Shown in pieces: positions 1 to 8,113 of a stretch of DNA of 16,374 nucleotides (position 1 is the first letter of the stretch; every line of letters begins with the position of its first letter). Position numbers and translations under genes: made by a program. Origin of the DNA: Gammaproteobacteria bacterium (lineage in GTDB: Bacteria; Pseudomonadota; Gammaproteobacteria; JALTLT01); contig JALTLT010000216.1 of assembly GCA_027001815.1 (NCBI GenBank), positions 1-16,374 of the forward strand, given 5' to 3'. The notes under the pieces were generated by a model that searched no databases, was not told the origin of the DNA, and saw only the letters and a list, made by a program, of their open reading frames with translations.

Positions 1-1
1 G

Positions 2-319
2 TTCAACGCCTACCCGGCCCAGGTCTTCATGGGAGACGTGGGGGCGCTCGGCCTGGGGGCGGCGCTGGGGGTGATCGCCGTGGTGGTGCGCCAGGAGCTG
101 GTGCTCTTCATCATGGGGGGCGTCTTCGTGGTGGAGACCGTCTCGGTGGTGCTCCAGGTGGTCTCCTACAAGCTGACGGGGCGGCGCATCTTCCGCATGG
201 CGCCGCTCCATCACCATTTCGAACTGAAGGGCTGGCCTGAACCGAGGGTGATCGTGCGCTTCTGGATCATCACCGTGATCCTGGTGCTGGTCGGCCTGGC
301 CACATTGAAGATCCGCTGA
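2..319 (+). CDS. mraY: MraY, phospho-N-acetylmuramoyl-pentapeptide transferase (C-terminal part)
   Basis: Integral inner-membrane enzyme that transfers phospho-MurNAc-pentapeptide from UDP to undecaprenyl phosphate, making lipid I. Only the last 105 codons are present; the reading frame is already open at base 2 and the 5' part lies outside the window. The fragment begins with FNAYPAQVFMGDVGALGLG, the conserved MraY stretch around the catalytic-site aspartate. It continues through two hydrophobic segments and carries the family motif PLHHHFELKGWPEPRV (nt about 200-250), followed by a last transmembrane helix ending LATLKIR. Complete MraY proteins are about 360 residues, so roughly 70 percent is missing. 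It is the first visible gene of the dcw operon, with murD starting 16 bases after its stop. An ATG at nt 29 is internal, not the start. Confidence 0.96.
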   Translation, partial: FNAYPAQVFMGDVGALGLGAALGVIAVVVRQELVLFIMGGVFVVETVSVVLQVVSYKLTGRRIFRMAPLHHHFELKGWPEPRVIVRFWIITVILVLVGLATLKIR

Positions 320-335
320 GGCGGACGGAGAGGGG

Positions 336-1673
336 ATGAGCGCAGAGCGGCAGACGAAGGAGGAGGCGAAGGTGCTGGTGGTGGGTCTCGGCGCCAGCGG
401 GCTCGCTGCCGCCCGTCACCTGGCCCGTCGCGGGATCCCCTTTGCCGTCGCCGACTCACGGCTCGAGCCGCCGGGCGTGACCGCCCTGCGCGCCCTGGTA
501 CCCCATGTGGAACTGCACCTGGGGCCCTTCGATGCGGGGCTCTTCCGCCGTGCCCGGCGCCTCGTCCTGAGCCCCGGTGTCGCCCCCCAGGAGCCCGCCG
601 TGGCCGCCGCCGCCGAGGCGGGGGTGGAGGTGTTGGGCGAGGTGGAACTCTTCGCCCGCGAAGTGGAGGGGCCGGTGGTGGGTGTCACCGGTTCCAACGG
701 CAAGAGCACCGTCACCACCCTGTTGGGGGAGATGGCCGTGGCGGCGGGACGCCGGGTGGCGATGGGCGGCAACCTGGGCACGCCGGCCCTCGAGCTGCTC
801 GACCGCCAAGCGGACCTCTACGTGCTGGAACTCTCCAGTTTCCAGCTCGAGACCACGGTCAGCCTGCGGCCGGAGGTGGCCCTGCTGCTCAACCTCTCCG
901 CCGACCATCTGGATCGCCACGGCTCCCTGGAGGCCTATACCGCCGCCAAGGCGCGCATCCTGCGCGGAGCGCGCCGGATGGTGCTCAACGCCGACGATCC
1001 GCGGGTGCGGGCGCTGGGGGGAGAGGTGGAGGGCGAAGTGGTGTGGTTCACCCTCGGACCGCCCGCCGAGGGGGAGTGGGGGCTTCGGGAGGGCTGGCTC
1101 TGTCATGGCGATCGACGGGTGGTGGAGGCCGATGCGCTGCGTATCCCCGGCCGCCACAACCAGGCCAACGCCCTCGCGGCCCTCGCCGCCGGAACGCTCC
1201 TCGGCCTCGACCCGTCGGCGATGGTCGACGCCCTGGTTCGCTTCCCCGGGCTCCCCCACCGCACCCAGTGGGTGGCGGAGCGTGACGGTGTCGCCTGGTA
1301 CGACGACTCCAAGGCCACCAACGTGGGCGCCACCCTCGCTGCGGTGCAGGGCATGCCGGGGCCGCTGGTGCTGATCATGGGTGGAGAAGGCAAGGGGGCC
1401 GACTTCGCCCCCCTGCGCGATCCGGTGGCCCGCAAGGCGCGCGCGGTGGTGCTGATCGGTCGTGACGCCCCGCTCATCGAGTCGGCGCTCGGCGGGGCGG
1501 TGCCGGTGGAGCGGGCCGGCGACATGCGTGACGCGGTGGCCAGGGCGGCCCGCCTGGCCCGTACCGGCGATCAGGTGCTGCTCTCCCCTGCCTGTGCCAG
1601 CTGGGACATGTTCAACGGGTTCGCGGAGCGGGGCGAGGCCTTCGCCTCGGCCGTGCGGGAGGCGGCGGCATGA
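336..1673 (+). CDS. murD: MurD, UDP-MurNAc-L-alanine:D-glutamate ligase
   Basis: Cytoplasmic Mur ligase that adds D-glutamate to UDP-MurNAc-L-Ala using ATP. The 445-residue product is of normal family length. It has an N-terminal nucleotide-binding Rossmann region (VLVVGLGASGLAAARHL), the Mur-ligase ATP loop GVTGSNGKST at about residues 116-125, the central motif NLSADHLDRH near 186, GRHNQANALAAL, and the C-terminal domain motif WYDDSKATNVGAT near 322, which holds the MurD lysine region. It ends with LLSPACASWDMFNGFAERG. The ATG at 336 is preceded by a GGAGAGGGG ribosome-binding site. The stop overlaps the ftsW start as ATGA, which suggests translational coupling. Confidence 0.97.
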   Translation: MSAERQTKEEAKVLVVGLGASGLAAARHLARRGIPFAVADSRLEPPGVTALRALVPHVELHLGPFDAGLFRRARRLVLSPGVAPQEPAVAAAAEAGVEVLGEVELFAREVEGPVVGVTGSNGKSTVTTLLGEMAVAAGRRVAMGGNLGTPALELLDRQADLYVLELSSFQLETTVSLRPEVALLLNLSADHLDRHGSLEAYTAAKARILRGARRMVLNADDPRVRALGGEVEGEVVWFTLGPPAEGEWGLREGWLCHGDRRVVEADALRIPGRHNQANALAALAAGTLLGLDPSAMVDALVRFPGLPHRTQWVAERDGVAWYDDSKATNVGATLAAVQGMPGPLVLIMGGEGKGADFAPLRDPVARKARAVVLIGRDAPLIESALGGAVPVERAGDMRDAVARAARLARTGDQVLLSPACASWDMFNGFAERGEAFASAVREAAA

Positions 1674-2854
1674 GCGCGGCCTCCCATGCGGTTCGTGGCG
1701 AAGCGGCCTTCGACCGGCGTCTCTTCGGTGCCTGGGACGGAGCGCTGCTCGGGACCCTCCTGGCCCTCCTCGGCCTGGGGCTGGTGATGCTCTATTCCGC
1801 CTCGCTCCCCCTGGCCAGCCAGGGAGGGAGCGGAGCCTACTATCTGGAGCGGCAGCTCCTCTACGCCATCGCCGGGGGGCTGCTCGGGTGGGGCGCGATG
1901 CATGTGCCGCTCGCCTGGTGGCAGAAGATGGGGCCGCTGCTCCTGCTGGGGGTCTTCGTCCTCCTGGTGGCGGTGCTGGTGCCGGGGGTCGGCGTCTCGG
2001 TGAAGGGGGCGGCCCGCTGGCTCCCCCTCGGCGGCTTCCGTTTCCAGGTCTCCGAGGTGGTGAAGCTGGCCATGATCGTCTGGCTGGCCGGTTACCTGGT
2101 ACGGCGGGGGGAGGAGGTGCGCACCCAGGCATCCGGCTTCCTCAAGCCGATGGCGGTGCTGGTCCTGGTCGGTGGCCTGCTGCTGGCGGAGCCCGACTTC
2201 GGTGCCACCGTGATCGTAACCGGCACGGTGCTGGTGATGATGTACCTGGCCGGTGTGCAGCTCTGGAAGTTCGGCGTGCTGGTGGCGCTCACCGGTCTCG
2301 GTCTGTTGGCCCTGGCCCTCACCGAGGAGTACCGCTGGCGTCGCCTGACCATCTTTCGCGACCCCTGGGCCGATCGACTGGGGGACGGCTACCAGATCAT
2401 CCAGTCGCTGCTGGCGGTGGGCCAGGGGGAGTGGCTGGGGCAGGGGCTCGGCAACTCCATTCTCAAGCTGCGCTATCTGCCGGAGGCGCACACCGATTTT
2501 ATCTTTGCGGTGCTGGCCGAGGAGCTGGGACTGGTGGGCTCTGTGGTGACCATCCTCCTGTTCGCCCTGCTCACCGCCCGCATCCTGGTCATCTCCGGCC
2601 GGGCGATGCGCCGGGGCATGGCGTTCGCCTCCTACCTGGTGGCCGGTATCGGTGTCTGGATCGGCCTGCAGGCCTTCGTCAACATCGGTGTGGTGCTCGG
2701 TGTGCTCCCCCCCAAGGGGCTCACCCTCCCGCTCATGAGCTACGGCGGCTCCAGCCTGCTGGTGACCCTGGTGGCGCTCGGCGTGGTACTGCGGGCGGCG
2801 CGCGAGGTGGAAGGCAACCTGCCGCGCCGCCCGGCACGGGAGGAGGCGCAATGA
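1670..2854 (+). CDS. ftsW: FtsW, septal peptidoglycan glycosyltransferase (SEDS family)
   Basis: Polytopic membrane protein that polymerises lipid II into glycan at the division septum with its partner class B PBP. The 394-residue product has a short basic and polar N-tail, then about ten hydrophobic segments from residue 25 on. Diagnostic SEDS features are LVMLYSAS in the first helix and LTLPLMSYGGSS near residues 351-362, the strongly conserved FtsW/RodA/SpoVE signature. The sequence DPWADRLGDGYQIIQSLLAVGQGEWLG.GLG and EAHTDFIFAVLAEELG are also typical of FtsW. Position between murD and murG supports FtsW over RodA. Start and stop both overlap neighbours by ATGA (1670-1673 with murD, 2851-2854 with murG). 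Confidence 0.97.
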   Translation: MSAASHAVRGEAAFDRRLFGAWDGALLGTLLALLGLGLVMLYSASLPLASQGGSGAYYLERQLLYAIAGGLLGWGAMHVPLAWWQKMGPLLLLGVFVLLVAVLVPGVGVSVKGAARWLPLGGFRFQVSEVVKLAMIVWLAGYLVRRGEEVRTQASGFLKPMAVLVLVGGLLLAEPDFGATVIVTGTVLVMMYLAGVQLWKFGVLVALTGLGLLALALTEEYRWRRLTIFRDPWADRLGDGYQIIQSLLAVGQGEWLGQGLGNSILKLRYLPEAHTDFIFAVLAEELGLVGSVVTILLFALLTARILVISGRAMRRGMAFASYLVAGIGVWIGLQAFVNIGVVLGVLPPKGLTLPLMSYGGSSLLVTLVALGVVLRAAREVEGNLPRRPAREEAQ

Positions 2855-3921
2855 GCGGCCCGGTACTGATCATGGCCGGGGGCACGGGAGGGCACGTCTA
2901 CCCGGGCCTGGCAGTCGCCCGCGAGCTGCTCGAGCGCGGGGTGGAGGTGGTCTGGATGGGCACCCGTGCCGGCATCGAGGCGCGGGTGGTACCGGCCGCC
3001 GGTATCCCGGTCGAGTGGGTGCCGGTGGCGGGGGTGCGCGGCAAGGGGTGGCGACGGCGCCTCGCCGCCCCCTTCATGGTGGCGCGGGCGGTGTGGCACG
3101 CCCTGGGAGTGATGCGGCGGCTGCGGCCCCGGGCGGTGCTCGGCATGGGCGGGTTCGTCGCCGGCCCGGGGGGAGTGGCCGCCTGGCTCGCCCGGCGCCC
3201 CCTCTGCATCCACGAACAGAATGCGGTGGCCGGCCTCACCAACCGGCTGCTGGCACGCATCGCCCGGCGGGTCGCCTGTGCCTTTCCCGCCGCCTTCCCC
3301 GGACGCCGGGTGGTGGTGACCGGCAACCCGGTCCGCGAGGAGATCGCCGCCCTTCCGGCCCCGGCGGAGCGGTGGGCCGGCCGCCGGGGACCGCTGCGGC
3401 TGCTGGTCCTGGGGGGCAGCCTGGGGGCCCGGGCCCTCAACCTCACGGTGCCGGCGGCGCTGGGAAGACTCCCCGCCGGGGGGCGCCCCCTGGTCCGGCA
3501 CCAGACGGGGCGCGGCAAGCTGGAGGAGACCCGCGCCGCCTATGCGGAGGCGGGCGTCGAGGGAGAGCTGGAGGAGTTTCTGGAGGAGATGGCGGAGGCC
3601 TATGGCTGGGCCGACCTGGTGGTGTGCCGGGCCGGGGCGCTCACCATCTCCGAACTGGCCGCGGCGGGGGTCGGTGCCTTGCTGGTGCCCTATCCCCATG
3701 CGGTGGACGACCACCAGACACGCAACGGGGCGTGGCTGGTCGAGGCGGGCGCGGCACGCATGATCGACCAGCGCGAGCTGGATGCGGAGCGGCTGGCCGC
3801 CGAGCTCGCGGCGCTCGACCGCCCGGCCCTGCTGGCCATGGCCGAGGCGGCGCGCGCGGTTGCCCGGCCGAACGCGGCCGCGGAGCTGGCGGAGATCTGC
3901 CTCGAGGAGGGGAGAGGATGA
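2851..3921 (+). CDS. murG: MurG, UDP-GlcNAc:lipid I N-acetylglucosaminyltransferase
   Basis: Peripheral inner-membrane GT-B (GT28) enzyme that adds GlcNAc to lipid I to form lipid II. The start is ATG 2851: it overlaps the ftsW stop as ATGA and places the glycine-rich loop AGGTGGHVYPGLAVA at residues 9-23, as in other MurG proteins, although the frame is open far upstream. The 356-residue product carries MGGFVAGPGGVAAWL, IHEQNAVAGLTNRLL, VTGNPVREEI, VLGGSLGARALN, HQTGRGK and the C-terminal donor-site region VCRAGALTISELAAAG followed by PYPHAVDDHQTRNG. The stop overlaps the murC ATG. Nothing is missing. Confidence 0.97.
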   Translation: MSGPVLIMAGGTGGHVYPGLAVARELLERGVEVVWMGTRAGIEARVVPAAGIPVEWVPVAGVRGKGWRRRLAAPFMVARAVWHALGVMRRLRPRAVLGMGGFVAGPGGVAAWLARRPLCIHEQNAVAGLTNRLLARIARRVACAFPAAFPGRRVVVTGNPVREEIAALPAPAERWAGRRGPLRLLVLGGSLGARALNLTVPAALGRLPAGGRPLVRHQTGRGKLEETRAAYAEAGVEGELEEFLEEMAEAYGWADLVVCRAGALTISELAAAGVGALLVPYPHAVDDHQTRNGAWLVEAGAARMIDQRELDAERLAAELAALDRPALLAMAEAARAVARPNAAAELAEICLEEGRG

Positions 3922-5363
3922 ACGAGACGACCCATCCGGCGCTGATGAACATGCGCGACCCCATGGGCAACATCCGCCACATCCACTTCGTCGGCATCGG
4001 TGGCGCGGGCATGAGCGGTATCGCCGAGGTGCTGATCAATCTCGGCTACCGGGTGAGTGGCTCCGATCTCGGCAGCAACGCCGCCACCCGCCGTCTCTCC
4101 GGGCTCGGCGCGCGGGTGGTGCAGGGTCACGATGCGGCCCACGTGAGCGGGGCCGACGTGGTGGTGGTCTCCAGTGCCGTGGAGGAGAGCAACCCGGAGG
4201 TCCAGGCGGCCCGTGCCGCGCGTATCCCCGTGGTGCCGCGCGCGGAGATGCTGGCGGAGCTGATGCGTTTCCGTTACGGCATCGCGGTGGCGGGGACCCA
4301 TGGCAAGACCACCACCACCAGCCTGATCGCCAGTCTGCTGGCCGAAGGGGGGCTCGATCCCACTTTCGTCATCGGCGGGCGGCTCAACAGCGCCGGGACC
4401 AACGCCAGCCTGGGCGCCTCCCGCTTCCTGGTGGCGGAGGCGGACGAGAGCGATGCGTCGTTTCTCTACCTCCAGCCGATGATGGCGGTGGTGACCAATA
4501 TCGACGCCGACCATCTGGGTACCTATGGAGGGGAGTTCGGCCGTCTCAAGTCGGCGTTCGTGGAGTTTCTCCACCACCTGCCCTTCTACGGTCAGGCGGT
4601 GGTCTGCAGCGATGACCCGGTGGTGCGCGAGATCCTGCCCCGCATCACCCGGCCGGTGGTCACCTACGGCACCGGTGCCGACGCCGACGTGCGGGCCGAG
4701 GGGATCGGCTACGCGGAGGGGTGCTCCACCTTCCGTGTCGGGTTGCCGGAGCGCGCCCCCTTCGAGGTGAGCCTGGCCCTCCCCGGGCGCCACAACGTGC
4801 TCAACGCCCTGGCTGCCATCGCCGTGGCGGTGGAACTGGGTGTCGGTGAGGAGGATCTGCGTCGGGGCCTGGCCGGTTTCCAGGGGATCGGCCGACGCTT
4901 CCACTGCTACGGCGACCTCCAGACCCCTGTCGGCAGGGTCACCCTCGTGGACGACTATGGACACCACCCCCGCGAGATCGCCGCCACCCTCGAGGCGATG
5001 CGCGGGGCCTGGCCGGGGCGGCGGCTGGTGGTCGCCTTTCAGCCCCATCGCTACAGCCGCACCCGTGACCTCTTCGAGGACTTCGTGCGGGTGCTCTCGG
5101 CGGCGGATGCCCTGGTGCTCACCGAGGTCTACGCTGCCGGCGAGGCCCCCGTCCCGGGTGCCGACGGGCGCGCCCTGAGTCGCGCCATTCGCAACCGGGG
5201 CGCGGTGGAGCCGGTTTTCGTCGAGTCGCCGGAGGAGCTGGAGGCGGTGCTTCCGGCGCTGCTCCGGGACGGCGACCTGCTGCTCACGCTGGGCGCCGGC
5301 AGCATCGGCGCCTCCGCCCGCCGTCTGGCGGAGCGACTCACCTCGCAAGGGAGGGAAGAGTGA
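3918..5363 (+). CDS. murC: MurC, UDP-N-acetylmuramate:L-alanine ligase
   Basis: Cytoplasmic Mur ligase that adds the first amino acid, L-alanine, to UDP-MurNAc. The start at ATG 3918 overlaps the murG stop (ATGA) and has GGAGGGGAGAGG just upstream; later in-frame ATGs (codons 10, 12, 16) are possible but less well placed. The 481-residue product has the N-terminal dinucleotide-like motif HFVGIGGAGMSGIAEVL (about 23-39), the ATP loop AGTHGKTTTT (about 125-134), EADESDASFL, NIDADHLGTYGG, GRHNVLNALAA and the C-terminal motif VDDYGHHPREI (about 344-354) followed by FQPHRYSRTRDL. Length and motifs are normal. Its TGA overlaps the ATG of a 48-codon small ORF as TGATG. Confidence 0.97.
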   Translation: MNETTHPALMNMRDPMGNIRHIHFVGIGGAGMSGIAEVLINLGYRVSGSDLGSNAATRRLSGLGARVVQGHDAAHVSGADVVVVSSAVEESNPEVQAARAARIPVVPRAEMLAELMRFRYGIAVAGTHGKTTTTSLIASLLAEGGLDPTFVIGGRLNSAGTNASLGASRFLVAEADESDASFLYLQPMMAVVTNIDADHLGTYGGEFGRLKSAFVEFLHHLPFYGQAVVCSDDPVVREILPRITRPVVTYGTGADADVRAEGIGYAEGCSTFRVGLPERAPFEVSLALPGRHNVLNALAAIAVAVELGVGEEDLRRGLAGFQGIGRRFHCYGDLQTPVGRVTLVDDYGHHPREIAATLEAMRGAWPGRRLVVAFQPHRYSRTRDLFEDFVRVLSAADALVLTEVYAAGEAPVPGADGRALSRAIRNRGAVEPVFVESPEELEAVLPALLRDGDLLLTLGAGSIGASARRLAERLTSQGREE

Positions 5364-5509
5364 TGGTCGAGGATCTGCGCAGACTGCATCAGGGGTGTGG
5401 TGAGCGGTTGCGTTCCGGTCTTGCACTTCCGGTGGTCTCCCCCCGCCGGGGAACGGTGCGGACGGGAGTGCGGCGGAGCCGCCCGGCCGACGGGAGGCGG
5501 CGTCACTGA
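5363..5509 (+). CDS. Candidate 48-residue basic small protein between murC and murB
   Basis: This small ORF fills the whole 145-base space between murC and murB. Its ATG (5363-5365) shares one base with the murC stop (TGATG). Its own TGA (5507-5509) shares one base with the murB ATG, again TGATG. AAGGGAGG (5347-5354) lies 8 bases before its start, and GGGAGG (5492-5497), inside its 3' end, would serve murB. The peptide begins MVEDLRRLHQGCGERLRSG and is rich in arginine (13 of 48), with most of the charge in the second half. I recognise no family and see no membrane segment. About a quarter of its codons end in A or T, more than in neighbouring genes, so it may be a coupling leader or a chance open frame and not a functional protein. 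The double overlap is the main argument for translation. Confidence 0.45.
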   Translation: MVEDLRRLHQGCGERLRSGLALPVVSPRRGTVRTGVRRSRPADGRRRH

Positions 5510-6411
5510 TGGAGACCGCCGGTCACATGCCGCTGCGGGGCGAACTGCGGGAGCAGGAGCCCATGGCGCGCCACGTGACCTGGCGGGCCGGCGGGCCGGC
5601 GCGCCTCTGGTACCGCCCCGCGGACCTGGAGGATCTGCGCCGGTTTCTCGCCCACCTTCCGGAGGAGATGCCGGTGGTGTGGGTGGGGCTGGGGAGCAAC
5701 CTGCTGGTGCGTGACGGCGGCTTCCCCGGCGCGGTGATCTCCCTGCAGGGGGCGCTGGACGGGATGCGCCGCCTGGAGGGAGCGCGGGTGGAGGCGCAGG
5801 CCGGCGCGAGCTGTGCCCGGCTGGCCCGCTTCTGCGGTCGCGAGGGGCTGGTGGGGGCGGAGTTCCTGGCCGGTATCCCCGGCACCCTGGGAGGTGCCCT
5901 GGCCATGAACGCCGGCGCCTTCGGCGGCGAGACCTGGCCGCTGGTGGAGGAGGTGACCACCCTCGACCGGCGCGGAAACCTCCATTGCCGTCCTCCCGGA
6001 GAGTACCGGGTCGGCTACCGGCAGGTGGAGGGACCGGCGGAGGAGTGGTTCGTGGCGGCGGTGCTGCGGCTCGAGCCGGGAGACGCGGAGGCGGCCCAGG
6101 CGCGGATCCGGGAGCTGCTGGAGCTGCGCAACCGCAGCCAGCCCATCGGCCGGCCGAGCTGCGGTTCCGTGTTCCGCAACCCGCCGGGGGAGCATGCGGC
6201 GCGCCTCATCGAGGCGGCCGGGCTCAAGGGAGTGGCGCGGGGAGCGGCGCGGGTCTCCGGGAAACACGCCAACTTCATCATCAACGAAGGGGGCGCCACC
6301 GCGGCGGAGATCGAAGGGTTGATGGAAGAGGTGAGGGCGCGGGTGGAGGAGCGGTTCGCCATCCGCCTGGAGCCCGAGGTGCGGATCATCGGAGAGCACG
6401 CCGATGGTTGA
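5509..6411 (+). CDS. murB: MurB, UDP-N-acetylenolpyruvoylglucosamine reductase
   Basis: Cytoplasmic FAD enzyme that reduces the enolpyruvyl group to give UDP-MurNAc using NADPH. The 300-residue length and the tail layout match the shorter type II MurB proteins. Motifs are LRGELREQEPMARHVTWRAGGPA (split here as LRGELREQEPMARH and VTWRAGGPA), VGLGSNLLVRDGG (59-71), FLAGIPGTLGGALAMNAGAFGGE for FAD binding, QPIGRPSCGSVFRNPPG with the expected proton-donor serine at about 220, and LEPEVRIIGEHADG with the catalytic-type glutamate near 290. The start ATG 5509 shares a base with the stop of the small ORF upstream. The 3' end overlaps ddlB by 8 bases (6404-6411). Confidence 0.97.
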   Translation: METAGHMPLRGELREQEPMARHVTWRAGGPARLWYRPADLEDLRRFLAHLPEEMPVVWVGLGSNLLVRDGGFPGAVISLQGALDGMRRLEGARVEAQAGASCARLARFCGREGLVGAEFLAGIPGTLGGALAMNAGAFGGETWPLVEEVTTLDRRGNLHCRPPGEYRVGYRQVEGPAEEWFVAAVLRLEPGDAEAAQARIRELLELRNRSQPIGRPSCGSVFRNPPGEHAARLIEAAGLKGVARGAARVSGKHANFIINEGGATAAEIEGLMEEVRARVEERFAIRLEPEVRIIGEHADG

Positions 6412-7348
6412 GGGAGTGTCGAAATCGCTGGATCCCGCCCGTTTCGGACGGGTGGCGCTGCTGATGGGCGGCTGGTCGGCCGAACGTGCCATCTCCCTGA
6501 AGAGCGGCGAGGCGGTGCTGGCCGCGTTGCGGCGCCTGGGTGTCGACGTGCGGCCCATCGACGCGGGACGGGACGTGCTGGAAGTGCTGGAGAAGGGGCG
6601 TTTCGATCGCGCCTTCATCATCCTCCACGGTCGCGGCGGGGAGGATGGGGTGATCCAGGGGGGGCTGGAGCTGCTGGGGATCCCCTACACCGGATCCGGC
6701 GTGCTGGGTTCCGCCCTGGGAATGGACAAGCTGCGCTGCAAGGCGATCTGGGGCGCCGACGGCCTTCCCACTCCCCGTTACCGCCGGGTGACGCCCGACG
6801 AGGGGCCGCGGGAGGCGCTCGGGGATCTGCGCCTTCCGGTGGCGGTGAAACCCGCCCATGAGGGCTCGAGCATCGGCGTGAGCCGGGTCGACCGCGAGGC
6901 GGAGATGGAGGGGGCCCTGGCAGAGGCGTTTCGCTACGACGACGAGGTGCTGGTGGAGGAGTGGATCGAAGGGGCCGAGTACTCGGTCTCCCTGCTGGAG
7001 GGGCGGGCGCTGCCGGCAGTGGGACTGAAGCCGGCCCGTCCGTTCTACGACTACGCCGCCAAGTACGAGTCGGACGACACCTGTTACCTCTGCCCCTGCG
7101 GGCTGCCGGAGGGGCAGGAGGAGGAACTGGGCCGGCTGGCGCTGGCCGCCTTCGAGGCGATCGGCGCGAGCGGCTGGGGGCGGGTCGACTTCATGGTGGA
7201 TGGCGAGGGACGGCCATGGCTCATCGAGGTCAACACCGTGCCTGGCATGACCGACCACAGCCTGGTACCGATGGCGGCGGCCGCCGCCGGCATCGGCTTC
7301 GACGAACTGGTGGGGCGGATTCTTGCCACCAGCCTGGAGGAGGTGTAG
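6404..7348 (+). CDS. ddlB: DdlB, D-alanine:D-alanine ligase
   Basis: Cytoplasmic ATP-grasp enzyme that makes the D-Ala-D-Ala dipeptide for the peptidoglycan stem. The 314-residue product shows RVALLMGGWSAERAISLKSG at the N-terminus, FIILHGRGGEDGVIQGGLELLGIPYTGSG (read as FIILHGRGGEDG and GLELLGIPYTGSG), the ATP-grasp segments PVAVKPAHEGSSIGVSRV and EEWIEGAEYSVSLL, and the metal-binding C-terminal motif LIEVNTVPGMTDHSLVP near residue 275. The central loop FYDYAAKYESDDTCYLCPC resembles the DdlB omega-loop. Length is typical of DdlB. The gene overlaps murB by 8 bases and is followed by ftsQ after 2 bases. Confidence 0.97.
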   Translation: MVEGVSKSLDPARFGRVALLMGGWSAERAISLKSGEAVLAALRRLGVDVRPIDAGRDVLEVLEKGRFDRAFIILHGRGGEDGVIQGGLELLGIPYTGSGVLGSALGMDKLRCKAIWGADGLPTPRYRRVTPDEGPREALGDLRLPVAVKPAHEGSSIGVSRVDREAEMEGALAEAFRYDDEVLVEEWIEGAEYSVSLLEGRALPAVGLKPARPFYDYAAKYESDDTCYLCPCGLPEGQEEELGRLALAAFEAIGASGWGRVDFMVDGEGRPWLIEVNTVPGMTDHSLVPMAAAAAGIGFDELVGRILATSLEEV

Positions 7349-7350
7349 GG

Positions 7351-8109
7351 ATGCACGCGGATCCGAAAGGGGCCGAGGTGAGGGGTGGCAGCGGCGGAGT
7401 CGGCCAGATGCTGGTGGCGACCCTCCTGACGGTAGTGCTGCTGGGGGCCATCGGCGGTGCAGTGGCAGTGGCCACCGACCCGGCCACTCTGCCGATCCGC
7501 GAGGTGCAGGTGCGGGGAAACCTTCGCCACCTCGATCCCGCCCACCTGCGGGCCCAGGTGGCACCGCTGGCGGTGGCCGGATTCTTCACCGTCGACCTGG
7601 AGGCGATTCGCCGTTCGCTGCTGAGCGAGCCGTGGGTGGCGGATGCCTCGGTTCGGCGGGTGTGGCCCGCCACCCTGCGCATCGAGGTGGAGGAGCAGGT
7701 GCCGGCGGCCCGCTGGCTCTCGGGCGGCTTCCTCAACCGGGAAGGGGAGCATTTTCTGGCTCCCGCCGGTGACGTGAGCGAGCCGCTGCCCGAACTGGAT
7801 GGTCCGGAGGGGCGCGAGGGGGAGGTGATGGATCGATACCGCCGTCTCGGCGAACGGCTCGCCCCCATCGGTCTGGGTGTGAGGCGGCTGGTGATGGACG
7901 GCCGGCGCTCCTGGCGGATAGAGCTGGACAACGGTCTGCAGGTGCGTCTCGGGCGGCAGGAGCTGGAGCGGCGGATCGATCGCTTCGTCGCCGTCTGGAC
8001 CCGTTATCTGGCGCCGCGCGCCGCCCGGGTCGCGGCGGTGGACCTGAGATATTCGAACGGCCTGGCGGTGCGGGAACGGCCCGCCGACCAGCCGGTGAAG
8101 GGGGGGTGA
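7351..8109 (+). CDS. ftsQ: FtsQ, cell division protein
   Basis: Bitopic inner-membrane divisome protein that links early components with the FtsB-FtsL complex and later septal synthases. The 252-residue product has a short cytoplasmic tail (about 20 residues), one transmembrane helix (MLVATLLTVVLLGAIGGAV, about 20-38) and a periplasmic POTRA domain starting LPIREVQVRGNLRHLDP and running to VADASVRRVWPATLRIEVEEQVPAARW. The beta domain follows, with LDGPEG, NGLQVRLGRQELERRIDRF and the end VDLRYSNGLAVR. These are standard FtsQ landmarks. The start at 7351 is chosen because it lies 2 bases after the ddlB stop with GGAGGAGG upstream, although the frame is open further upstream inside ddlB. Confidence 0.95.
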   Translation: MHADPKGAEVRGGSGGVGQMLVATLLTVVLLGAIGGAVAVATDPATLPIREVQVRGNLRHLDPAHLRAQVAPLAVAGFFTVDLEAIRRSLLSEPWVADASVRRVWPATLRIEVEEQVPAARWLSGGFLNREGEHFLAPAGDVSEPLPELDGPEGREGEVMDRYRRLGERLAPIGLGVRRLVMDGRRSWRIELDNGLQVRLGRQELERRIDRFVAVWTRYLAPRAARVAAVDLRYSNGLAVRERPADQPVKGG

Positions 8110-8113
8110 AGAG

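Noticed and set aside
456..2132. Long minus-strand open frame (558 codons) across murD and ftsW, and similar ones across other dcw genes
   Set aside because: These are antisense shadows of GC-rich genes; they lack start signals, have low-complexity R/P/G/H-rich translations and overlap genes with clear family motifs.
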